Notes under the pieces: model-generated
Seen by the model: only the letters and a program-made list of their open reading frames with translations
What the model was told of the DNA's origin: nothing
Databases searched by the model: none
Source: an uncultured Moraxellaceae bacterium
GTDB lineage: Bacteria > Pseudomonadota > Gammaproteobacteria > Pseudomonadales > Moraxellaceae
Length of the DNA stretch: 10,892 nt
Reading direction: 5' to 3'
Assembly (NCBI GenBank): GCA_937952925.1
Contig: CALFYA010000300.1
Span: forward strand, 1-10,892
Shown: in pieces, positions 4,790-10,892 of the stretch
Layout of the letters: every line of letters begins with the position of its first letter
Numbering within the stretch: position 1 is the stretch's first letter
Program-made: the position numbers and the translations under genes

Positions 4790-7264
4790 ATGCAAAGCCG
4801 TTGGTTCGGGCGATGCGTCCTACAGCTGGTGGTCAGTGGTTTTTTGCTCTCTGGACAGCCAGCATGGTCAGCGCAAACGTTTGAACAACATCAAAATTCA
4901 CATGTACTCGTGTTGATGTCCTATCATATTGGACATAGTTGGGAACACGGGATCATGCAGGGGTTGGAGGGATGGCTCAAAGAGTCTGATGCGCCCTTGC
5001 TGACGGTGGAATGGATGGATACCAAGCAGCATCCTGATGCCACTTACCGTGAGTATTTTAAAGATTTTTTTATTAAGAAATATAAAGGACAACATTTTGA
5101 TGCCGTGATTGCGGTTGATAATAATGCGTTGAGTTTTGTGGTGAATCAGCCGGCTTTATTTGCAGATTTGCCAGTCGTGTTTGTCGGCATCAATGGTGAA
5201 CCGGCTGATATTGTACAGCAGCGTCGGCAAGTGACGGGGATTGCCGAAAATTTTGACGCCATCAAAACCATCAAAACCGCGACGAACTTACATCCTCAAG
5301 CACAAAAAATGCTGGTGATCATCAATGATGATGAGTCGGGGCAAGGGGTGCTGTGGACGATGCGGCGGGCGCTGCTCAATATGCAACAACAGCAGCAACG
5401 TGTCCCCAAACTTGATTATTGGATTGGCCTCAATACTGACCAACTCAAACAACGCTTGCCACAGCTCGACCCCAACACCATCGTGTTTGTGTTTGGCACC
5501 ATGCGCACCAGCAATGACAACTCGTTGCTCGGCCCCGAAGATACCGTGGGATTTGTCCGTCAATATACCCAAGCCCCGATTTATTCCGACGTGGATTCCA
5601 CGCTCGGTCATGGGGTCATGGGAGGATATTTTAACGACAGTGTGGCCAATGGTCGGATGACTGCAATGCTGGCTAAGCGGGTATTATCGGGCGAGTCGGC
5701 AGATAGCATTCCATGGGTGTGGCAGACGCCATCCAAGATTGCATTTGATTATCAAGAGTTGCAACGATTTAATTTGAGTTTGCAAGATTTGCCCGCAGGC
5801 AGCCAAATCCTCAATGCGCCACCTTCGGTGATGGATCCAGACTATCGACAATACTTGATTGCGTTTGTGGCGATTGTGTTGGTGCTGGTCAGTTTGATGC
5901 TGGTGTTGTGGCTGCGCTATCGGTTGCAACATCAGCAGGAGCGCGAGTTACGTTATATCGCGATGCATGATGAGCTGACCGGTCTGAAAAACTTGAGTTG
6001 GCTGCGGCACTATTTGACCCATATCCGACCACGTCCGTCCGATGTGGCACAGCGCGAAAAAATCAGCTTGATGATGCTCGATATTAATCGTTTTAAGGTG
6101 ATTAACGATTCGTGGGGGCATTCGGTGGGTGATGCACTGATTTGCCAAGTGGGTCGGCGTTTGGATTATTTGATCAATCCCAAAGATGGCTTGGTGCGCT
6201 TTGATGGGGATTGTTTTGCGGTGATGTTGCGCTATGAGGATGAAGATGAGCTGTCAACGCTGATCAATCAATATGAGCGTGCGTTTTCGGCAGTGTTTGA
6301 GTTAGAAGGGCAGCGGATGACCATTGGTGCGGCAGCCGGCATGAGCAGTATGTTAGTTGCCAATTTGGAGGTGGATCGTCTACTGCGTGAAGCAGATACC
6401 GCAATGTATGAAGCCAAACGTGAAGGCTTGCATCGGGTGGTGTCGTTTGATCAAGCCCTACATGAGCGCTTGATGCGGCAAATGCAGATTGAAGAAGCCT
6501 TACAGCATGCGCTGCATGATCGAGAAATCCGCTTGCATTATCAACCCATCATGCACTCGATTGAGCAGCGGGTGGTGGGTTATGAAGCATTGGCACGTTG
6601 GCAGCATCCGACGCTGGGCATGATTCCACCGCCAGAGTTTATTCGAATTGCCATTGAGACGGGTCTGATCCGCAAGTTGACCTTGTATTTGATTGAGCAT
6701 GCTTGTGTCGAATTTAAACCTTTGCTGGTTTACGATCCCACCTTATATGTGGCGGTCAATGTGTCGGTACGCGATTTATACACGCCCAATTTTGCCGAGC
6801 GTGTGGCGGATATTTTGACCCAAACCCAATTGCCCGCAGATCGGCTAGTGCTTGAAGTCACTGAAGATATGATGATGGGTGATGTCAAGCTGGTGCAACA
6901 GGTGCTCAGTGATTTTTATCAAATGGGCGTGCGGGTGGCGATTGATGATTTTGGTACGGGTTATTCGTCGATGAGTTATTTGACCAGTTATCAGGTCAAT
7001 ACCATCAAGATTGATCAATCTTTTGTACGCCGCTTAGATCGTGGCGATACCAGCCAAAAAATCATCAAAGCGATTGTGTCGATGGGCAATGATTTGGGCT
7101 TAACCGTGGTGACCGAAGGCGCTGAAACCCAAGAGCAAGTCGAGATGCTCAATACCTTGGGCTGTGTGTATATCCAAGGTTATTTCTTTGGCCGACCACA
7201 ACCGATGCCAACTCATGTGGAGTATTGGCTACAACGCCAAGCGACCGCCTCAGAGGTCAGTTAA
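4790..7264 (+). CDS. membrane-anchored periplasmic-sensor GGDEF-EAL protein (probable c-di-GMP phosphodiesterase)
   Basis: 824 residues from ATG 4790, chosen because AAGGA (4778-4782) sits 7 nt upstream and because it gives a typical signal peptide ending AWSA. ATG 4754, with AGGA at 4744-4747, would add 12 residues, partly acidic, before it. Order: signal peptide 1-27; periplasmic domain of about 30-345 resembling ABC-type substrate-binding proteins (HVLVLMSYH, DAVIAVDNNAL, VVFVGING, TGIAENFD); membrane helix about 356-375; GGDEF-like domain about 385-545; EAL domain about 575-810. The GGDEF site reads D472-G-D-C-F instead of GGDEF, so cyclase activity is unlikely. The EAL site looks complete: E599-A-L-A-R, NVSV, EVTED, D719-D720-FGTGYSS, K740, and E776/E779. 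Inference: a periplasmic ligand controls cytoplasmic c-di-GMP breakdown, with the GGDEF part perhaps binding GTP as a modulator. The 3' end overlaps convergent rsmD by 15 nt. Confidence 0.93.
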   Translation: MQSRWFGRCVLQLVVSGFLLSGQPAWSAQTFEQHQNSHVLVLMSYHIGHSWEHGIMQGLEGWLKESDAPLLTVEWMDTKQHPDATYREYFKDFFIKKYKGQHFDAVIAVDNNALSFVVNQPALFADLPVVFVGINGEPADIVQQRRQVTGIAENFDAIKTIKTATNLHPQAQKMLVIINDDESGQGVLWTMRRALLNMQQQQQRVPKLDYWIGLNTDQLKQRLPQLDPNTIVFVFGTMRTSNDNSLLGPEDTVGFVRQYTQAPIYSDVDSTLGHGVMGGYFNDSVANGRMTAMLAKRVLSGESADSIPWVWQTPSKIAFDYQELQRFNLSLQDLPAGSQILNAPPSVMDPDYRQYLIAFVAIVLVLVSLMLVLWLRYRLQHQQERELRYIAMHDELTGLKNLSWLRHYLTHIRPRPSDVAQREKISLMMLDINRFKVINDSWGHSVGDALICQVGRRLDYLINPKDGLVRFDGDCFAVMLRYEDEDELSTLINQYERAFSAVFELEGQRMTIGAAAGMSSMLVANLEVDRLLREADTAMYEAKREGLHRVVSFDQALHERLMRQMQIEEALQHALHDREIRLHYQPIMHSIEQRVVGYEALARWQHPTLGMIPPPEFIRIAIETGLIRKLTLYLIEHACVEFKPLLVYDPTLYVAVNVSVRDLYTPNFAERVADILTQTQLPADRLVLEVTEDMMMGDVKLVQQVLSDFYQMGVRVAIDDFGTGYSSMSYLTSYQVNTIKIDQSFVRRLDRGDTSQKIIKAIVSMGNDLGLTVVTEGAETQEQVEMLNTLGCVYIQGYFFGRPQPMPTHVEYWLQRQATASEVS

Positions 7265-7807
7265 ACCACGTCTAAACAAACCCGATTGCACTGCACCGGC
7301 GTGGGTGTGCCTGTGCAGTTGCCAGTCGCTGGGCAGCTCAAGGCTGCCAAGCTCCCGATCAGCTTCCACATAAATCCATGCCGTGCCAGTCAAGGCGTCT
7401 TGATATTGCTGCGCGAGTGTTGACCACAGATTGAGCGAGTAGGGCGGATCTAAAAACAACACGTCGATGGGGTGATGGAGCCGCTGACGCGCTTGCTGCG
7501 CGGTACAATTCCACACCTGCCCACGATCTTGCGCTTGCAATTGCTGTAGGGTGGCAGTCAAGGTTGCCGCTTGTTTGCGGTCTGGTTCGACAAAAATACA
7601 CGATGCTGCCCCACGCGAGAGGGCTTCCAAACCCAGAGCGCCACTACCCGCACACACGTCGAGCACATGGCGACCTGAAATCTCCCACATCAACCAATTA
7701 AACAAGGTTTCCCGCACACGATCCGGCGTGGGGCGTAAGCCTTGTACAGACTCAAACCGAATGATGCGGCGCTTCCACTCGCCACCAATAATGCGGACTT
7801 GGTTCAT
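7250..7807 (-). CDS. rsmD: 16S rRNA (guanine(966)-N(2))-methyltransferase
   Basis: 185 residues, the normal RsmD length. The enzyme methylates G966 of 16S rRNA in the small subunit using S-adenosylmethionine. Signatures: VRIIGGEWKRR at the N-terminus, GLRPTPDRVRETLFNWL (23-39), the SAM-binding loop VLDVCAGSGALGLEA (48-62), the acidic strand end VEPD (73-76) and the catalytic DPPY (120-123). ATG 7807 has AGGAG 7 nt upstream. The start overlaps the mrdA stop as ATGA, which implies an operon and translational coupling. The 3' end runs 15 nt into the end of the convergent GGDEF-EAL gene, and no hairpin terminator is visible at the junction. Confidence 0.95.
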   Translation of the reverse strand: MNQVRIIGGEWKRRIIRFESVQGLRPTPDRVRETLFNWLMWEISGRHVLDVCAGSGALGLEALSRGAASCIFVEPDRKQAATLTATLQQLQAQDRGQVWNCTAQQARQRLHHPIDVLFLDPPYSLNLWSTLAQQYQDALTGTAWIYVEADRELGSLELPSDWQLHRHTHAGAVQSGLFRRGLTDL

Positions 7808-9741
7808 TCGTGCGCTCCTGTAGATGCGACGGGCGGCTTGGCCGGTTGTTTTGTTGCGGGGATTTTGCGCTCAAGGGCTTGTAGGTCAGGGCGGATCGGG
7901 TTTTTATCACGGCGATGCACTACATAATCAAACAACGCCTTGGCAACAGGCCCTGCGGTGGTGCTGCCATGTTTGCCATTTTCGACCAATACCGCCACGG
8001 CAATTTGGGGATTGTCGGCTGGTGCAAACCCCATAAACCACGCGTGGTCATAGTGGCGTTCATCCAAGGCGGCTTCGTTATAGCGTTTGCCTTGCGCAAT
8101 ACTTTTGACCTGTGCGGTGCCGGTTTTGCCCGCAATTTCATAGCCGCGTAGTCCTTTGCGTAGGCCGCTCGCGGTACCACCATTGACCACCAGTTTCATC
8201 GATTCGTGCATGCGTTTCCAATCGCTTGGCTCACCGTTGTAGGCAATTTTGCCATCAGGTTTGTTTTGGATCGGATGTTGGATCGGCCCTCGGGTTTCAC
8301 GCAGCAAATGGGGTGTGATGTGATAGCCCTGATTGGCGGTAATCGCAGTGGCGACCGCCACTTGTAAGGGGGTTGAGATAAAATAGCCTTGTCCAATACT
8401 GACCGAAATGGTTTCGCCGGGGTTCCAGTTTTTCTTGAAGCGTTTTTGTTTCCATTCGGGGGAGGGGTAAGTGCCGGCTTTTTCGCTGGGCAAATCAATC
8501 CCCGTTTTTTGACCAAATCCAAATTGAGTCATCCAATCGTACATCCGATCAATGCCCATCCGATAACCGAGCACATAAAAGTAGGTATCGCACGATTGGG
8601 CAATCGCTTTGTCCATATCGACCGTGCCATGACCGGCTTTGCGCCAGTCCCGAAAACGGTGCGAGTCACCGGGTAGGTGAAAATAACCAGGGTCGTAGAT
8701 ACGCGACTCCCAGTTGATCAGGCCATAGTGAATCCCACCCAAGCCCTCAAACGGTTTGATGGTTGAACCGGGTGGATACAGCCCTTGTAAGGCGCGATTA
8801 AACAAGGGTTGATCGGGGTGATCGCGCAAAAATGCATAATCTTTGCTGCGAATGCCTGCAATAAACGGATTGGGATCAAAACTGGGGTTGCTCACAAACG
8901 CGAGCACTTCACCTGTATTGGGATCAATCGCCACAATGGCACCACGTCGGCCAGCCAATTGGTCGTGCGCGACTTTTTGCAGGCCATAGTCAATCGAGAG
9001 GTACAGGTCATTGCCCCGTTGTGCTTCGGTACTGCCGAGCTGGCGCAGCACTTCGCCATGCGCATTGGCTTCCACATATTGATAACCGGGTTTGCCGTGT
9101 AATAAGTCTTCGTAATATTTTTCAATCCCAATTTTGCCAATCAAATCGGTGCCTGCATATGCAACCTTATCAATCTTGGCGGCTTCTTTGTCATTGATCC
9201 GTCCCACATAGCCAATCGCATGCGCAAACATATTGCCATGCGGGTAGTAGCGGGTCATTTTGGTTTGGATACTCACCCCTGCAAATTCATGCCGACGCTC
9301 ACTAAAGCGAGCGATTTGCGCAGGCGTTAGATCAATTTTGAGTGCGACTTGATCCAATGAGCTGGCACGCTTCATCCGACTGCGATATTTATCAAGGTCG
9401 TCGCTGGTCATGTCGAGCAATCGAATCAGCTGGGGCAGTTGCAGCAAAATTTGATCTTTGTCTTCACGATTGACCACCGCAGTGAATACTGGGTGATTGT
9501 CTGCGAGCAAAATCCCATTACGATCATAGATATAACCACGTGTGGGGGGGACGGCTTGTAGCTTAATCCGGTTGTTGTCGGATTCGGTGCGAAAGTGCTC
9601 GAATTGCAGGACTTGTAGAAAAAAGTAGCGTGCAAACAACACCGCAAAGCCACAGATGATAAATGCGGCTGCAAACCAAACCCGACGACGAAACAGGGCT
9701 TGTTCTTGCTCAAGGTTTTTGAGGGGGATTGGACGTTTCAT
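7804..9741 (-). CDS. mrdA: penicillin-binding protein 2, cell-elongation transpeptidase
   Basis: 645 residues. PBP2 is the peptidoglycan D,D-transpeptidase of the elongasome, working with RodA at the cytoplasmic membrane and conferring rod shape; it is the target of mecillinam. Seen: short cytoplasmic N-terminus, one membrane helix (about 20-42), the pedestal domain signature RGYIYDRNGILLADN, and transpeptidase motifs SxxK (S326-T-I-K329 in PPGSTIK), SxD (S383-C-D) and KTG (K539-T-G). The sequence is close, from memory, to Acinetobacter PBP2 (YYPHGNMFAH, GYFHLPGDSHRFRDW, YNEAALDERHYDH). It carries a Pro/Ala/Lys-rich C-terminal tail. ATG 9741 is the only plausible start (an in-frame stop lies just upstream), but it lacks a good Shine-Dalgarno. 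It overlaps rsmD by 4 nt; rodA is not adjacent, unlike the common mrdA-mrdB pair. Confidence 0.96.
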   Translation of the reverse strand: MKRPIPLKNLEQEQALFRRRVWFAAAFIICGFAVLFARYFFLQVLQFEHFRTESDNNRIKLQAVPPTRGYIYDRNGILLADNHPVFTAVVNREDKDQILLQLPQLIRLLDMTSDDLDKYRSRMKRASSLDQVALKIDLTPAQIARFSERRHEFAGVSIQTKMTRYYPHGNMFAHAIGYVGRINDKEAAKIDKVAYAGTDLIGKIGIEKYYEDLLHGKPGYQYVEANAHGEVLRQLGSTEAQRGNDLYLSIDYGLQKVAHDQLAGRRGAIVAIDPNTGEVLAFVSNPSFDPNPFIAGIRSKDYAFLRDHPDQPLFNRALQGLYPPGSTIKPFEGLGGIHYGLINWESRIYDPGYFHLPGDSHRFRDWRKAGHGTVDMDKAIAQSCDTYFYVLGYRMGIDRMYDWMTQFGFGQKTGIDLPSEKAGTYPSPEWKQKRFKKNWNPGETISVSIGQGYFISTPLQVAVATAITANQGYHITPHLLRETRGPIQHPIQNKPDGKIAYNGEPSDWKRMHESMKLVVNGGTASGLRKGLRGYEIAGKTGTAQVKSIAQGKRYNEAALDERHYDHAWFMGFAPADNPQIAVAVLVENGKHGSTTAGPVAKALFDYVVHRRDKNPIRPDLQALERKIPATKQPAKPPVASTGAHE

Positions 9742-9767
9742 AAGCAGCGCGCATCAAAGCTGGCACG

Positions 9768-9796
9768 ATTTTAGCTGCTTGGCGCAAGGCTCACAA
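9768..9796 (-). promoter_or_regulatory. candidate sigma-70 promoter of mrdA-rsmD
   Basis: On the minus strand TTGTGA (9796-9791) and TAAAAT (9773-9768) are separated by 17 bp, an ideal spacing; the -10 matches at five of six positions. Transcription would begin near 9761, about 20 nt before the mrdA start. Confidence 0.5.
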
Positions 9797-9827
9797 TCTA
9801 TCGATGACCACAAAGTCGCAAACGCCT

Positions 9828-9885
9828 GATTCTCAACTCATCAGAGATTAGGGGTTGCCCGACAAAAGGCGCGACATGAGAATCA
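9828..9885. repeat. 9-bp inverted repeat in the mrdA / symporter intergenic region
   Basis: TGATTCTCA (9828-9836) and its exact reverse complement TGAGAATCA (9877-9885) are 40 bp apart. AGAATCAC from the right arm recurs at 9895-9902. The sites flank the possible symporter promoter and could be regulator half-sites; this is inference. Confidence 0.5.
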
Positions 9886-9899
9886 CTTTTGTCTAGAAT
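9871..9899 (+). promoter_or_regulatory. possible promoter of the symporter gene
   Basis: GCGACA (9871-9876) and TAGAAT (9894-9899) are 17 bp apart; the -10 is good and the -35 poor. The leader to ATG 10002 would be about 95 nt. Confidence 0.3.
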
Positions 9900-10001
9900 C
9901 ACGCCGTCATGGCTCCCTGTCCAAAACGGGGTGCGATGGGTCTGCGGGTTGTTGCCAGCCCTGTTCCTGTTTTGCATCCAGAAAATGAAAAGGGGATGCC
10001 C

Positions 10002-10628
10002 ATGTTTAGTACCAACGACCACATCTTGATCGCTTCAGTGGTGATCTATCTGGTGGTGTCTATTGCGATTGGTTTGTTTGCAGCGCGTCGCGTGTCGTCG
10101 AGTACCGACTATATGGTGGCGGGTCGCTCGTTGCCGCTGTACATCACGGTTGCCACGGTTTTTGCCACATGGTTCGGTTCGGAAACCGTGCTGGGCACTT
10201 CTTCAACGTTTATCACTGATGGGCTTGGTGGGATTGTCGCCGATCCGTTTGGTGCAGCCTTGTGTTTGATTTTGGTGGGGATGTTTTTTGCTGTTCCCCT
10301 CTACAAAATGAACTTGCTGACCATTGGCGATTATTATCGGCAGCGTTATGGCCGTGATATCGAAGTCGCCACCTCGATGGTGATTATGCTGTCGTATTTG
10401 GGTTGGGTGGCAGCGCAGCTAGCGGCACTTGGTTTGGTGTTTAATGTCATTTCGCATGATCTGATAAGCCGTGAAGTGGGCATGATGATCGGTGCGGCCA
10501 TTGTGATCATCTACACCTTGTATGGTGGTATGTGGTCGGTGGCACTGACCGACTTTTTCCAAATGACCCTGATCATGATTGGTCTGGTGTTTATCGCATG
10601 GTTGGTGACCGGACAAATTGATGGCGGT
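10002..10628 (+). pseudogene. sodium:solute symporter, N-terminal part, disrupted
   Basis: About 209 residues of a sodium:solute symporter (SSS) family protein, an inner-membrane Na+-coupled transporter whose substrate cannot be told from this part. ATG 10002 is preferred because AGGGG (9991-9995) is 6 nt upstream and the first helix follows at once; ATG 9996 and 9909 are in frame but worse placed. Family features: ASVVIYLVVSIAIGLFAAR (helix 1), STDYMVAGRSLPLY, ATVFATWFGSETVLG (the conserved Na+/substrate region), TIGDYYRQRYG and IIYTLYGGMWSVALTDFFQM. About six membrane helices are visible, while the family usually has about 13 and around 500 residues. Near 10626-10640 similarity passes without a frame break into an IS66 transposase C-terminus and the ORF stops at 10775. 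The protein is therefore a truncated fusion and probably non-functional. Confidence 0.85.
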
Positions 10629-10775
10629 GCGGCTGCGGTGATGAGCCTGATTCAGTCGGCCCGAATGAACGGCCATGATCCGTATGCGTACCTCAAGGAC
10701 GTTCTGACACGGCTGCCAACCCAGCGGGCCAATCAGATTGGGGAATTGCTACCGCACCGTTGGACTTTGCAATAG
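10629..10775 (+). mobile_element. IS66-family transposase (TnpC) C-terminal remnant
   Basis: The last 48 or so codons of the ORF that begins as the symporter read MSLIQSARMNGHDPYAYLKD onward, then DVLTRLPTQRANQIGELLPHRW. This is the characteristic C-terminal end of IS66-family TnpC transposases. The catalytic DDE portion is absent, as are tnpA/tnpB. The left boundary is set only by protein similarity and could vary by about ten codons, because the symporter and the transposase both have an AAAV/I-like stretch at the joint. I could not identify a terminal inverted repeat after the stop. Confidence 0.85.
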
Positions 10776-10791
10776 CCTGGATGGCCTAGCG

Positions 10792-10808
10792 GCTGCTAAG
10801 CTTGCAGC
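10792..10808. repeat. small palindrome between the IS66 remnant and the next gene
   Basis: GCTGC-TAAGCTT-GCAGC forms a 5-bp dyad with a central AAGCTT. There is no T-run and it touches the next start codon, so it is not a convincing terminator; its role is unknown. Confidence 0.4.
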
Positions 10809-10809
10809 T

Positions 10810-10892
10810 ATGGTCACATCCCTGAATCCATCTACGTCTGCCAACCGAATATTGCACCTTCGCATTGAGTTGCTGTACGTTGAGCCTTTGGT
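10810..10892 (+). CDS. probable pRiA4b ORF-3-like protein, N-terminus only (cut by window)
   Basis: From ATG 10810 the frame is open to the window edge, giving 27 residues that end RILHLRIELLYVEPLV. The pattern of an alternating hydrophobic strand followed by -EP-V matches the start of the plasmid pRiA4b ORF-3-like family, which continues with WRR and a KLH..IQ..MGW motif. That continuation is outside the window, so the call rests on a short stretch. No strong ribosome binding site is seen, and no in-frame ATG lies between the transposase end and 10810. The family is common on plasmids and beside insertion sequences; its biochemical role is not established. Confidence 0.5.
   Translation, partial: MVTSLNPSTSANRILHLRIELLYVEPL

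Noticed and set aside
6200..6217. GGDEF domain as an active diguanylate cyclase
   Set aside because: The signature is DGDCF: the first Gly and the catalytic acidic residue are both replaced.
9909..10001. N-terminal extension of the symporter from ATG 9909
   Set aside because: The added 31 residues have no membrane or family features and overlap the leader; ATG 10002 has AGGGG at proper distance and leads straight into helix 1.

Overview
The window looks like chromosome of a gammaproteobacterium of the order Pseudomonadales, most likely family Moraxellaceae. The basis is recalled protein resemblance: the PBP2 and the long (534-residue, KQCGH-type) isocitrate lyase read like Acinetobacter and Pseudomonas proteins. 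By eye most of the window is of medium GC content, whereas the first 1.6 kb is clearly richer in A+T. No tRNA, rRNA or CRISPR array is visible.

Layout. (1) Bases 1-1581, plus strand: two adjacent paralogous YfjP/YeeP-like GTPases. The first is cut by the left edge and ends in a Gly/Ala/Val/Ser hydrophobic tail; the second is compact and has no tail. (2) 1597-1616: a strong hairpin terminator for the minus-strand gene aceA (isocitrate lyase, 1636-3240). (3) 3241-3613: a 373-bp divergent control region with several short repeats and a LysR-type T-N11-A dyad, between aceA and a LysR-family regulator gene (3614-4588, plus). (4) 4790-7264, plus: an exported sensor protein with an ABC-substrate-binding-like periplasmic domain, one membrane segment, a degenerate GGDEF domain and an intact EAL domain. 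It is a probable ligand-controlled c-di-GMP phosphodiesterase. (5) Minus strand: mrdA (PBP2) and rsmD, overlapping by 4 nt (ATGA), with rsmD running 15 nt into the 3' end of the GGDEF-EAL gene. (6) 10002-10775, plus: the N-terminal half of a sodium:solute symporter that passes in frame into the C-terminus of an IS66-family transposase, so the symporter is broken. (7) 10810 to the right edge: the beginning of a probable pRiA4b ORF-3-like protein.

Functionally, the core is housekeeping: the glyoxylate shunt with a plausible divergent regulator, cell elongation (PBP2), 16S rRNA methylation and c-di-GMP signalling. Two accessory patches flank it: the GTPase pair on the left and the IS66-associated rearrangement on the right. 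The items most worth a second look are the tailed/untailed GTPase pair, the symporter-transposase fusion, the cyclase-dead/PDE-intact sensor, and the repeat-rich control regions at 3331-3442 and 4609-4725.
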